Positions 17,583-27,738 are shown, counted from the stretch's first letter. The stretch is DNA of 40,545 nt from Bacteroidales bacterium (GCA_003557965.1 PWND01000115.1:1-40545), one strand, 5' to 3'. Notes: generated by a model not told the origin, from the letters alone. Translations and numbers: made by a program.

Positions 17583-19760
17583 ATGGTTAACATAAAAGAA
17601 GAGCTTAAAGTAAATAAAACAGAAGAATTATTAAATGTCCTTTTAAAAGAGAACCCAAAAATCAATAATATTCTGCAAGAAGCGAATAACACAGAAGAGA
17701 TACATGCCAAGATTAAAGAGCTAATAGATGATTACTTCAAAAGCAATCCCAAAACTAAAAGTTTTTACCTTGAAGAAGATTGTGGCCGTGAAGCAATGGA
17801 AAGACTAACATGGCAGGATTATGCAGCAATAAGAATCATGGATTATATTGATAATGCGGGCAAGGCTTATAAAGATTTAAACCTTCGTGGGAAAGAAATA
17901 AGCAGCAATCCTTTTAAAATGCTTTGGGAAGCCGTAAAAAACGGGCGTAACGATTTGAGTGAAGATTTTTACCTTGATATGATTTACTTATTCAGGCAGT
18001 TTGATGGCAAAATAACTCAGAAAATCCCCACTGATGAAGTAATTAAGAAATGGATGAACAAATATCCGGCAGGTACTGACTCAGCAGTAATGGAGGTGAG
18101 AAAGAAAAACAAGCAAAGAATTATTTCCTTATTTAAGAAGAAAATTGAGTCAGGAGAAATAAAGAAATCTGGTTTTAGCTTTCCTGATGGCGCTACTGAT
18201 GACGAGAAGCTTGAGCTTTTAAATTCCTGGTGGGATAATTATAAATTTCACCTGGCTTTTGCAGTAAGGACTCCTGATTTATTGAATGAAATGCTAAACA
18301 ATTCACTCGATAAGGAAACAATGGATATCTTATACAAGGCTGAAGAGAAAGGCATTCCATTTTTTGTAAATCCTTACTATTTATCACTGCTAAATGTAGA
18401 AACTCCGGAATCATTAAAAGGAGCAGACCTTGCAATAAGGTATTATGTTTTATATTCACAAGAGTTGGTTGATGAGTTTGGCGATATTGTAGCCTGGGAA
18501 AAAGAAGATGTTGTTGAGCCCGGGAAGCCGAATGCTGCAGGATGGATTTTACCTACTAAGCATAATATCCACAGGCGTTATCCTGAAGTGGCAATAATGA
18601 TTCCTGATACAATGGGGCGGGCTTGTGGAGGCCTGTGTGCAAGTTGCCAGAGAATGTACGACTTTCAAAGTGGCAACCTTAACTTTAACCTTGATGAGCT
18701 TAAGCCGGATGAATCATGGAATGACAAGCTCGATAAAATAATGAACTACTGGGAAAAGGATTCACAGTTGAGAGATATTCTTATTACCGGCGGAGATGCG
18801 CTTATGAGTGCAGATAAAACTTTGAAAAATATTTTTGAGGCTGTTTATAAAATGGCTGTTAACAAGAAAGAATCAAACAAAAACCGCAAAGACGGCGAAA
18901 AATATGCTGAGCTGCTGCGGGTTAGGCTTGGAACAAGGTTGCCGATATATTTACCACAAAGGATTACACCTGAGCTTACTGATATTCTTAAAGAGTTTAA
19001 AACAAAAGCTTCAAAGGTTGGAGTTAAACAGTTTGTAATTCAAACACACTTTCAGTCGCCAATGGAAATAACGCCTGAAGCCGAACGTGGTGTTAAAAGA
19101 TTAATTAGTGCAGGGTGTACTATTACAAACCAACTTGTTTATACTTCTCCTGCTTCAAGGAGAGGACATACGGCACAACTCAGAAAAGCCTTAAATGACA
19201 TTGGCGTTCTTACATATTATACTTTTTCTGTAAAAGGGTATATGGAAAACAGCAATAAGTTTGCTACAAACGCCAGGGCTGTTCAAGAGCAACTGGAGGA
19301 AAAAATACTGGGTGCTATTCCGCAAAAGCATTATAACGAAATTAAAAAATTCCCCATAGAAGCGGAAAAGCTTATTGAAAACATAAGAGAACTTAGAAAG
19401 GAAGCAAATATCCCGTTTTTGGCAACCGACCGAAACGTGCTTAATCTTCCCGGGGTTGGTAAAAGCATGACTTACAGGGTAATTGGCATAACTTCAGATG
19501 GCAGAAGAATACTGGAATTTGACCATGACCACACAAGGAAACACAGCCCAATTATTGACAAAATCGGCAGGTTTGTTATTATTGAGTCAAAGTCAATTTC
19601 TGAATACCTTAAACAAGTAGATGAAATGGGAGAAAATCCTGAAGAATACAATTCAATTTGGGGATACTCTATTGGTGAAACGGAACCAAGACATCCAATT
19701 TACGAGTATCCAGAATATGGCTTTGAAATAACTGATAAATATACAAACTTGTCAGTTTAG
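17583..19760 (+). CDS. KamA-family radical SAM protein (lysine 2,3-aminomutase-like)
   Basis: CGGLCASC (CxxxCxxC) cluster motif; RDILITGGDALMS; RVRLGTRLPIYLPQRITPEL; THFQSPMEITPEAERGVKRLISAGCTITNQLVYT. Confidence 0.9.
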   Translation: MVNIKEELKVNKTEELLNVLLKENPKINNILQEANNTEEIHAKIKELIDDYFKSNPKTKSFYLEEDCGREAMERLTWQDYAAIRIMDYIDNAGKAYKDLNLRGKEISSNPFKMLWEAVKNGRNDLSEDFYLDMIYLFRQFDGKITQKIPTDEVIKKWMNKYPAGTDSAVMEVRKKNKQRIISLFKKKIESGEIKKSGFSFPDGATDDEKLELLNSWWDNYKFHLAFAVRTPDLLNEMLNNSLDKETMDILYKAEEKGIPFFVNPYYLSLLNVETPESLKGADLAIRYYVLYSQELVDEFGDIVAWEKEDVVEPGKPNAAGWILPTKHNIHRRYPEVAIMIPDTMGRACGGLCASCQRMYDFQSGNLNFNLDELKPDESWNDKLDKIMNYWEKDSQLRDILITGGDALMSADKTLKNIFEAVYKMAVNKKESNKNRKDGEKYAELLRVRLGTRLPIYLPQRITPELTDILKEFKTKASKVGVKQFVIQTHFQSPMEITPEAERGVKRLISAGCTITNQLVYTSPASRRGHTAQLRKALNDIGVLTYYTFSVKGYMENSNKFATNARAVQEQLEEKILGAIPQKHYNEIKKFPIEAEKLIENIRELRKEANIPFLATDRNVLNLPGVGKSMTYRVIGITSDGRRILEFDHDHTRKHSPIIDKIGRFVIIESKSISEYLKQVDEMGENPEEYNSIWGYSIGETEPRHPIYEYPEYGFEITDKYTNLSV

Positions 19761-19779
19761 AATAGAATAACATACTTTG

Positions 19780-20721
19780 TCAGAAACTGTATGATAACCC
19801 AACACTAAACAGCTGCTTAAACTGAGTGCGAGGGCCGAATTTGTCAAATTCGCCATCATCGTTTGTATCTATTCCAATTTTAACATTTTCATCATATATC
19901 AGGTGAGTTGCAAAGTTTATTGTAATATACTGCGTTACTTTGATAACTGTGAGAGTTTCCCAGTTTACGTCAAGGTTTTGAGGCTTATCAAGATAATTTG
20001 AAAACAAGTCAAGCTTTGTCTGAAAAGTTATGTCATCCGTTACTTTCCAGCGATAAGCGAATCTGACATATCCACCAAATTCTCTTTTTGTTGTTTCTCC
20101 CGGTTCAACACCGAAAGCACCTTCTTCTGATAGTCTTTTGTCGTTTACAATTGTTATTTTCCCTGTTACAGGAGCAAAAAACAAGCTTAAGTTTCCACTC
20201 GCTTTATAATCAAGTCCGGCTGCACCTAACAAGTATGCAGGAGCAAGAAAATCAGAGATTTTTACAGAATCATTAGGGTAGTTATAACCCGGTGTCATTT
20301 GAGTACGAAAATTAACTAATCCGGAATAATGCCAATTATCAAAAGCCTTATATCCTAATTTCGACATAAAATCAATCCTGTCGTTAGTTTTTATTACACT
20401 TTCCTCTCCTTGCCTGACCATTCCATAGCCCACATCAAGAGTATTTTCCCATGACAATGACTCTTTACTATAAGTAAGAAACAAATTTGAAAGTGTATTT
20501 CCTGATAATGAGTTTTGCCCACCAGCTGCCCAATTTGTTAGAGAAACTTGCGAGAAACCCAATGAAAACACACCCCCTGTATTCCAGCCCTCTTCAACTT
20601 CTTCTTCTGTTATTTCCATTAAATCCGTTTCTACTTCTGTTACCTGGGCTTTTAGGCTTTTCCCTGTCAGCATTAACACAAAACCTCCCAGCAATAAAAT
20701 AGTATATAAATTTAGTTTCAT
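19780..20721 (-). CDS. DUF3078-like secreted/outer-membrane protein
   Basis: Start revised to internal Met (MKLNLYTILLLGGFVLMLTGKSLKAQ signal peptide). GWNTGGVFSLGFSQVSLTNWAAGGQNSLSGNTLSNLFLTYSKESLSWENTLDVGYGMV is DUF3078-like. Confidence 0.85.
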   Translation of the reverse strand: MKLNLYTILLLGGFVLMLTGKSLKAQVTEVETDLMEITEEEVEEGWNTGGVFSLGFSQVSLTNWAAGGQNSLSGNTLSNLFLTYSKESLSWENTLDVGYGMVRQGEESVIKTNDRIDFMSKLGYKAFDNWHYSGLVNFRTQMTPGYNYPNDSVKISDFLAPAYLLGAAGLDYKASGNLSLFFAPVTGKITIVNDKRLSEEGAFGVEPGETTKREFGGYVRFAYRWKVTDDITFQTKLDLFSNYLDKPQNLDVNWETLTVIKVTQYITINFATHLIYDENVKIGIDTNDDGEFDKFGPRTQFKQLFSVGLSYSF

Positions 20722-20851
20722 AATAGTATTTTTTTTAAAACCGATTTGAATGATTACAAATAAAAATAACAAGCAATAATAACAAATGTTTATTAACCCT
20801 TTTAATAGCAGCTATTAAAAAACCTTGCAAAAAGAGTTATTTTTTGCTAAA

Positions 20852-22369
20852 TTATTCCTTTCTCTTCGCTTTAAATATTTTTGAAATAATGTTTTTTGTA
20901 TCTGTTGTAAATGATTTGTCGCTAATTACAACAAAAAATATAAAAACAAATAGCAATATTGCATGGATAAAATATCTCAAAAACGGGTTTGCAATATCCA
21001 GGAAAACACTAATAAAGTACACTAATAAGGCTAACCCTATCATTAGGGTAATTTTTTTCCAGGGATACGGAATGAAAAAATATTTTTGTCCAAACAACAG
21101 GCAGGCAACTGTCATTGAAAAATAACACGCAAGCTGTGCCCATGCTGAGCCAAAGTAACCATATATAGGAATTAACCATAAGTTTAAGCTTACAGTTATA
21201 ATTGCACCTATTATGGTAAAAATTGCGCCAAAATGTGTTTGTCCTGTAATTTTATACCATATACTAACATTAAAATATATTCCCAAGAACATTTTTGCCA
21301 TCAGCAAAATAGGGACAACACCCAATCCTTCACGGTATTCTTTACCAATAAAGTGCTGGACTATATCCATATATAGCATTATCCCCAAAAAAATAAACAA
21401 ACATGCAAAAACAAAATATTTCATCACAATTGCATACAATTGAGGAGCTTCCTTTTTTTCTGAGTGTGAAAAGAAAAATGGTTCAGCGGCAAAACGAAAA
21501 GCCTGGATAAATATGGCCATAATTACTGCAATCTTAAAACAGGCCCCATAAATACCTACATGCGACATTGCAATGTCTTCAGGCAAGATATATTTCAGCA
21601 TCAGCTTGTCAAGAGCTTCATTTGCCACCCCGGCAATTCCTGCAACCAGTAGTGGCAGTGCATAAATTAGCATTCTCCTTAACAAAGCTGCAGAAACAAG
21701 AATTTTTGTTTTGAAAATTTCGGGCAACAATAATGCAAGTGTTATTATACTTGCAATTAAATTTGATATAAAAACATAACCAACTCCAATATCCGGGCTA
21801 TAAACTACTGAAACTAACTTTATTACACTTTCGCTGCTATTGTTTATAAGCCACGGACACAGCAGTAAAAAAAACAGGTTAAGCCCAATATTTACTCCAA
21901 TATTAATTAACTTAATTGTTGCAAACCTCATCGGTCTGTTTTCTGCCCGGAGCTTAGCAAAAGGGATGGCTGCAATTGCATCAAAGCCTATTATTATTCC
22001 AAACCATATAACATACTCCGAATGTTGCGGATATCTTAAAAGGGCTGCCAGGTCATTGCTGAATATCATTACTAAAGCAATGAAAACAATTGAGCTTGTA
22101 AACACTGACACTACTGTTGTACCAAACACAGTGTTTCTTTTATCCTTTTCTGTTTGATAAAAGCGAAACAATGCCGTTTCCATACCATAAGTTAGAATAA
22201 CAATGAGAAAGGCAACATAAGAGTACATCTCAACCACAACACCATACTGGCTTGTTAAAAATATGCGGGTATAAAGCGGAATCAGAAGGTAGTTTAACAA
22301 CCTTCCAACAATGCTACTTAAGCCATAAATGGCAGTTTGTCCGGCAAGTTGAGATATATGTGACGACAT
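20852..22369 (-). CDS. Polysaccharide biosynthesis protein / flippase (Wzx/MATE-like)
   Basis: Multi-pass membrane protein; LAGQTAIYGLSSIVGRLLNYLLIPLYTRIFLTSQYGVVVEMYSYVAFLIVILTYGMETALFRF. Confidence 0.9.
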   Translation of the reverse strand: MSSHISQLAGQTAIYGLSSIVGRLLNYLLIPLYTRIFLTSQYGVVVEMYSYVAFLIVILTYGMETALFRFYQTEKDKRNTVFGTTVVSVFTSSIVFIALVMIFSNDLAALLRYPQHSEYVIWFGIIIGFDAIAAIPFAKLRAENRPMRFATIKLINIGVNIGLNLFFLLLCPWLINNSSESVIKLVSVVYSPDIGVGYVFISNLIASIITLALLLPEIFKTKILVSAALLRRMLIYALPLLVAGIAGVANEALDKLMLKYILPEDIAMSHVGIYGACFKIAVIMAIFIQAFRFAAEPFFFSHSEKKEAPQLYAIVMKYFVFACLFIFLGIMLYMDIVQHFIGKEYREGLGVVPILLMAKMFLGIYFNVSIWYKITGQTHFGAIFTIIGAIITVSLNLWLIPIYGYFGSAWAQLACYFSMTVACLLFGQKYFFIPYPWKKITLMIGLALLVYFISVFLDIANPFLRYFIHAILLFVFIFFVVISDKSFTTDTKNIISKIFKAKRKE

Positions 22370-22536
22370 TTATAATAAAAATAAATATATTGCAAATTTG
22401 CGAAAATTATTTCTGTTATCAGTAATAAAAAAATAATATCACTTTATAAATCTGCTTTTCTTTATTTTTAAAAAAGTTCAGGCAAAATTATTATTATCAA
22501 TAAGTGCTTACTTGGTATTAAATAAAATTCATTGTT

Positions 22537-22544
22537 TACCTTTG
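22537..22544 (+). promoter_or_regulatory. Bacteroidota -7 box upstream of gpmI
   Basis: TACCTTTG about 26 bp upstream of the gpmI ATG. Confidence 0.45.
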
Positions 22545-22569
22545 CACACGAAGAAAAAAAAATATATAT

Positions 22570-24090
22570 ATGTCAAACAGAAAATGTCTTTTGGTAATAT
22601 TGGATGGATGGGGAATTGGCAACAAAGATAAGGCTGATATTATTCATAATGCTAACCTGCCATTTACAAGCAACCTTAACAAAACCGCAGCTACTGCACA
22701 ATTATTAACATCCGGCGAAGATGTTGGCCTTCCTGCCGGGCAAATGGGTAATTCTGAAGTAGGACACCTCAACATTGGTGCCGGCAGAATAGTTTACCAG
22801 GACCTTGTAAAAATAAGCCAGGCAATTGAAGATGGCTCTTTTTTTGAAAATGAAGTAATTAATGAGGCATTCAATTATGCAAAAGCCAAATCAAAAAAAA
22901 TACACCTTCTTGGCCTGGTTTCTAATGGTGGAGTACATTCCGCCATGGATCATCTTTTTGGTATTTGCGATGCCGCTAAAAATCATGGCTTTGATGATCT
23001 TTTTATTCACGCTTTTACTGACGGACGTGATACTGACCCAAGAAGTGGAGCAGGATTTATAAAAGAACTTGAGCAACACCTTAAAACCTCAAAAGGAAAA
23101 ATTGCATCGGTTTGTGGAAGATACTATGCTATGGACAGGGATAAGCGCTGGGAAAGAATTAAGCAGGCTTATGATATGCTTGTTGATGGGAAAGGTGAAA
23201 CATTTTTTAGTGCTGAACAAGCTATCCTTGACAGCTATGAAAATAAAACTACTGATGAGTTTATTAAACCTAAAGTCATTACAGATGAAAATAAAAAGCC
23301 GTTAGCTACCATTGATAAAGACGATGTAGTGATTTGCTTTAATTTTCGTACCGACAGGTTGCGTGAAATAACCAGCGTGCTTACCCAGAAAAACATGCCG
23401 GATTTTAACATGAAAACTCTTCCGTTGTATTATGTTACAATGACAAAGTATGATGAGTCTTTTAATAATGTAAGGGTGGTTTTTGAGAAAGATGACCTGA
23501 AAAATACTTTAGGAGAAATACTTGCATTAAATAATAAAACACAGCTTAGAATTGCGGAGACCGAAAAATATCCTCATGTTACTTTTTTCTTTAGCGGTGG
23601 GCGCGAAGAAATATTTAAAAATGAAAAAAGGATAATGATTCCTTCTCCAAAAGTGGCAACCTATGACATGCAGCCGTCAATGAGCGCACCGGAAGTAAAA
23701 GACAGTGTTGTTAAAGAGATTCAAAAAAGAATTCATGATTTTATTTGCCTGAATTTTGCTAATGCCGATATGGTAGGCCACACCGGTGTTTATGAAGCTA
23801 TTAAAGAAGCTGTTGAAACAGTTGACAATTGCTTGCAGGAAGTAGTAAAAACTGCTGTAAATAACGATTATACAGTAATAATCACCTCAGATCATGGCAA
23901 CGCTGAAAATGCCGTTAATGCTGATGGAACACCAAATACTGCACACTCAACAAACCCGGTACCATGCTGGTTGATAGATGAAAATAATAAATCAATGAAT
24001 AATGGAAGGCTGTCGGATCTGGCACCAACAATCCTGAAAATCATGGGAATTAATGCACCTGAAGAAATGACAGGAAAAGCTTTGGTTTAA
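22570..24090 (+). CDS. gpmI: 2,3-bisphosphoglycerate-independent phosphoglycerate mutase
   Basis: LLVILDGWGIG, GQMGNSEVGHLNIGAGRIVYQDL, HAFTDGRDTDPRSG, GRYYAMDRDKRWER, NFANADMVGHTG, ITSDHGNAE. Confidence 0.98.
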   Translation: MSNRKCLLVILDGWGIGNKDKADIIHNANLPFTSNLNKTAATAQLLTSGEDVGLPAGQMGNSEVGHLNIGAGRIVYQDLVKISQAIEDGSFFENEVINEAFNYAKAKSKKIHLLGLVSNGGVHSAMDHLFGICDAAKNHGFDDLFIHAFTDGRDTDPRSGAGFIKELEQHLKTSKGKIASVCGRYYAMDRDKRWERIKQAYDMLVDGKGETFFSAEQAILDSYENKTTDEFIKPKVITDENKKPLATIDKDDVVICFNFRTDRLREITSVLTQKNMPDFNMKTLPLYYVTMTKYDESFNNVRVVFEKDDLKNTLGEILALNNKTQLRIAETEKYPHVTFFFSGGREEIFKNEKRIMIPSPKVATYDMQPSMSAPEVKDSVVKEIQKRIHDFICLNFANADMVGHTGVYEAIKEAVETVDNCLQEVVKTAVNNDYTVIITSDHGNAENAVNADGTPNTAHSTNPVPCWLIDENNKSMNNGRLSDLAPTILKIMGINAPEEMTGKALV

Positions 24091-24123
24091 CAAAAAAGGC
24101 TGATCTGTTTTTTATTTTTGACG

Positions 24124-24603
24124 TTACCTTTTTATAATCTTAAAAGTTTTAATTTTTCTGTTGCCATCAAGCACCTTCAAAAAATAAGTTGATGGAGGCA
24201 GATTTGTCATATCAATAGACGTAATAGCACCTTCAACTTTATCATTAGTAATAACGCGTCCGTTAAAGTCAATTAGCTGGTAACTCAGGTTTTCGCTATT
24301 ATAACTTTCGACTTTCAATGAAAGATTTCCTGTTGTGGGATTTGGATAAGCCTGGCAAAAAACGGTAATATCTTCGGCTTCATCTATCCCAACTATTACA
24401 AATATTTCATAAGGTTGCTGAACACCTTCTGTAATAATACCATCCTGACTTTCCATTGTTGTATATGAAATCTGGCCAACGGAGTAGCTAACGGTTCCGC
24501 CATCGCCGGAACCCTCTCCACCGGAGGTAGTAATAACTTCCTGCGCTGAAATACTTAAAGCGGATACAAATAAAAAAACAGGAATAACAAACAAGGTTTT
24601 CAT
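24124..24603 (-). CDS. Small secreted protein with type IX secretion C-terminal sorting domain
   Basis: Signal peptide; AYPNPTTGNLSLKVES...DFNGRVITN...MTNLPPSTYFLKVLDGNRKIKTFKIIKR. Confidence 0.88.
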   Translation of the reverse strand: MKTLFVIPVFLFVSALSISAQEVITTSGGEGSGDGGTVSYSVGQISYTTMESQDGIITEGVQQPYEIFVIVGIDEAEDITVFCQAYPNPTTGNLSLKVESYNSENLSYQLIDFNGRVITNDKVEGAITSIDMTNLPPSTYFLKVLDGNRKIKTFKIIKR

Positions 24604-24807
24604 CGTTGTCCTCCTTTTATAAAAAATTGTCTATTAAACACTTGGTTTCATTTTTAACATTATAAAGGTACGCTATTTATTAATATGTATTAAAAATAAT
24701 AAAATATTTTTTGTTGAAAATTTCAAATAAGTCAGCCCCATATTAGCTTATAGAAGCTTGTAACCTTTTTTAAATGAAAAACTTAGGATTTTTTGCAAAT
24801 TTAAAAC

Positions 24808-24837
24808 TTGTTATAATGGTTTAAAGAATTATTTTTG
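24808..24837 (+). promoter_or_regulatory. Bacteroidota-type promoter
   Basis: TTG (24808-24810), 19-bp spacer, TATTTTTG (24830-24837), upstream of ATG 24899. Confidence 0.55.
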
Positions 24838-24898
24838 TGCAAAATTTTAAAATAATCAAACTAAAATAATTAACTAACATATTTAAATTTAAGAAGTT

Positions 24899-26260
24899 AT
24901 GAGTAAAAATAAGAAAAATGTAATTATTATCGGTGCTGCCGGTAGAGATTTTCACAACTTTAATACTTATTACAGAAAAAATGACAACTACAATGTAGTA
25001 GCGTTTACTGCGGCTCAAATTCCTGATATTGACGGGCGCAAGTATCCTGCAGAGCTTGACGGAGAATTATATCCAGATGGGATTCCTATTTATTCACAGG
25101 ATGAGTTGCCAAAACTGATTAAGGAGCTTGATGTTGACGTTTGTGCATTTTCTTACAGCGATGTTTCTTACCAGGAGGTAATGGCAATTGGTTCAATAGT
25201 AAATGCGGCCGGTGCAGATTTTATTCTAATAGGCCCTAAAGAAACGATGCTGAAAAGCACTAAGCCTGTAATAGCTGTTGGAGCTGTTCGCACGGGATGT
25301 GGCAAAAGCCAGACTTCAAGAAGAGTGATTGAAGTGCTTATGGAAATGGGGCTTAAAGTAGTAGCTGTCCGTCATCCAATGCCTTATGGCGATTTGGTAG
25401 CTCAGAAAGTACAGAGGTTTGCTGAGCTTGATGATCTTAAAAAGCACAAATGTACTATTGAAGAAATGGAAGAATATGAACCACACGTTATCCGTGGAAA
25501 TGTTATCTATTCCGGTGTTGATTATGAAGCAATTCTTCGCGAAGCTGAAAAAGAAGCTGATATAATTCTTTGGGATGGCGGAAACAATGATTTCCCATTC
25601 TTCAAGCCTGATCTTATGATTACAGTAGTTGACCCACACAGGCCCGGGCACGAACTTAACTATTATCCCGGCGAAACTACTTTACGAATAGCTGATGTTG
25701 TTGTTATTAATAAAATTGACAGTGCATCACCTGAAGGAATTCAGGAACTACGTGAGAATATTGCAAAGGTAGCTCCTGATGCAAGAGTGGTTGACGCCGC
25801 CTCCCCTCTTACAGTTGATAAGCCTGAACTTATTAAAGGCAAAAAGGTATTAGTTGTTGAAGATGGCCCAACTCTTACTCACGGACACATGAAAATTGGA
25901 GCCGGAACAGTAGCCGCACAAAAATATGGCGCAGGCGAATTTGTTGACCCAAGGCCTTATGTTGTGGGGAAACTGGCAGATACATTTAAAACTTATCCTG
26001 AAATTGGTACTTTACTGCCGGCAATGGGCTATGGCGACCAGCAAATTGCTGACCTTGAAGCTACGATAAATAAAGTTGAGTGCGATACAGTAGTAATTGC
26101 CACTCCTATTGATTTGTCGAGAATTGTAAAAATTCAGAAACCAACTGCAAAAGTTGATTATGAACTTCAGGAAATTGGTTCACCTAACCTTTGTGAACTG
26201 GTACGTGATTTCCTTGAGTCTCAAAACATCAGCAAAAACAACAAGTGCAGTTGTTGTTAA
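24899..26260 (+). CDS. Cyclic 2,3-diphosphoglycerate synthetase-like GTPase/ATPase
   Basis: IIIGAAGRDFHNFNTYYR; P-loop-like GAVRTGCGKSQTSRRV; DIILWDGGNNDFPFFKPDLMITVVDPHRPGHELNYYPGE; VVINKID; C-terminal KNNKCSCC. Confidence 0.85.
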   Translation: MSKNKKNVIIIGAAGRDFHNFNTYYRKNDNYNVVAFTAAQIPDIDGRKYPAELDGELYPDGIPIYSQDELPKLIKELDVDVCAFSYSDVSYQEVMAIGSIVNAAGADFILIGPKETMLKSTKPVIAVGAVRTGCGKSQTSRRVIEVLMEMGLKVVAVRHPMPYGDLVAQKVQRFAELDDLKKHKCTIEEMEEYEPHVIRGNVIYSGVDYEAILREAEKEADIILWDGGNNDFPFFKPDLMITVVDPHRPGHELNYYPGETTLRIADVVVINKIDSASPEGIQELRENIAKVAPDARVVDAASPLTVDKPELIKGKKVLVVEDGPTLTHGHMKIGAGTVAAQKYGAGEFVDPRPYVVGKLADTFKTYPEIGTLLPAMGYGDQQIADLEATINKVECDTVVIATPIDLSRIVKIQKPTAKVDYELQEIGSPNLCELVRDFLESQNISKNNKCSCC

Positions 26261-26266
26261 TAAATT

Positions 26267-26292
26267 AAAGGGGCTTTAGCCCCTTTTTTTTT
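26267..26292 (+). terminator. Rho-independent terminator
   Basis: AAAGGGGCT-TT-AGCCCCTTT followed by a T run. Confidence 0.85.
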
Positions 26293-26335
26293 GTCTAATA
26301 TTTATATTTGCTTAACAATTACAAAACAAACATCA

Positions 26336-27244
26336 ATGAAAAACAAAAGCCTTGTTTCTATTAATGACTACAGCAAAGAAGAACAGCTTAAAATTCTTGA
26401 AATTGCAAAAGGATTCGAAAAAAATCCTGTTCAGGATATTTTAAAAGACCATGTAATAGCTTCTTTGTTTTTTGAGCCATCTACTCGTACGCGCTTAAGT
26501 TTTGAAAGTGCAGTAAGCAGGCTTGGCGGAAAAATAATAGGATTTTCCGAAGCCTCAAACACCAGCGTTAAAAAAGGTGAATCTCTTAGAGATACCATTT
26601 TAACTATCGCTAATTATTCAGATCTTATAATCATGCGCAATCCTATTGAGGGAAGTGCACGCTTTGCATCTGAAATATCTCCAGTGCCAATAATTAATGC
26701 AGGAGACGGAGCTAACCAACACCCAACTCAAACATTGCTTGATTTGTATAGCATTATCAAAACCCAGGGGACTCTCGACAACTTACATGTTGCATTCGTA
26801 GGTGACTTAAAGTATGGCAGAACTGTACACTCTCTGGTTATTGCCTTATGTAACTACAATACTACTTTTCACCTTGTTTCTCCCTTAGAGCTAAAACTGC
26901 CAAGTTCTGTAAAAATGTACATCAAAGAAAGAAAGTTAGCATACCACCAATATACTGAACTGGAAGATGCTATTCCAAGTGCTGATGTACTGTATATGAC
27001 CAGGATTCAAAAAGAAAGATTTAGTGATCCTTTAGAATTTGAAAGAATCAAAAACTCGTACATCCTTAGCAATAATATGCTTGATAACACTAAAGAAAAC
27101 ATAAAAGTTTTGCATCCGCTTCCAAGGGTAAATGAAATAAATATTAATGTTGACACAAACCCAAAAGCATATTATTTTGAACAGGCTCTTAACGGAGTAT
27201 TTGTACGTCAGGCTCTGATGGCCTCAATATTAGGATTAAGCTAA
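26336..27244 (+). CDS. pyrB: Aspartate carbamoyltransferase catalytic subunit
   Basis: ATG at 26336; FEPSTRTRLSFESAVSRLGG, GDGANQHPTQTLLDLYSI, VAFVGDLKYGRTVHSL, MTRIQKERF, HPLPRVNEI. Confidence 0.97.
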   Translation: MKNKSLVSINDYSKEEQLKILEIAKGFEKNPVQDILKDHVIASLFFEPSTRTRLSFESAVSRLGGKIIGFSEASNTSVKKGESLRDTILTIANYSDLIIMRNPIEGSARFASEISPVPIINAGDGANQHPTQTLLDLYSIIKTQGTLDNLHVAFVGDLKYGRTVHSLVIALCNYNTTFHLVSPLELKLPSSVKMYIKERKLAYHQYTELEDAIPSADVLYMTRIQKERFSDPLEFERIKNSYILSNNMLDNTKENIKVLHPLPRVNEININVDTNPKAYYFEQALNGVFVRQALMASILGLS

Positions 27245-27275
27245 TTTTTTCGTTTTTTTAAAAAACTAAAAAACA

Positions 27276-27737
27276 ATGAATGAATCAATAAAACAATTAA
27301 AAGTTTCTGCCATAGAAAATGGCACCGTAATAGATCACATACCTGCTCTGGCCGTATTCCAGGTTATCAGAATATTAAAGCTTGACAAGTTTGACAACAT
27401 GGTATTATTTGGAACAAACCTTGAAAGCAAAAAATATGGCAAAAAAGGCATTATTAAAGTAAGTAATAAGTTTTTTGCTGATGAAGACCTAAACAAAATC
27501 TCCCTGGCAGCGCCGCACGCTACTATAATAGAGATACATGATTATAAAGTAACATCAAAAAAAGTAGTTGAAACTCCCGAGCAAATAAAGGGTATTGTAA
27601 AATGTTTTAACCCTAACTGTGTTACAAATCATGAACATGTGTCAGCAAGGTTTGATGTTCTTGATAAAGAAGATATCAGGTTAAAGTGTCATTACTGTGA
27701 AAAAATTACGGTAAAAAATAATATGGAATTTAAATAA
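27276..27737 (+). CDS. pyrI: Aspartate carbamoyltransferase regulatory subunit
   Basis: KVSAIENGTVIDHIPALAVFQVIRIL; zinc site CFNPNC...CHYC. Confidence 0.97.
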   Translation: MNESIKQLKVSAIENGTVIDHIPALAVFQVIRILKLDKFDNMVLFGTNLESKKYGKKGIIKVSNKFFADEDLNKISLAAPHATIIEIHDYKVTSKKVVETPEQIKGIVKCFNPNCVTNHEHVSARFDVLDKEDIRLKCHYCEKITVKNNMEFK

Positions 27738-27738
27738 A

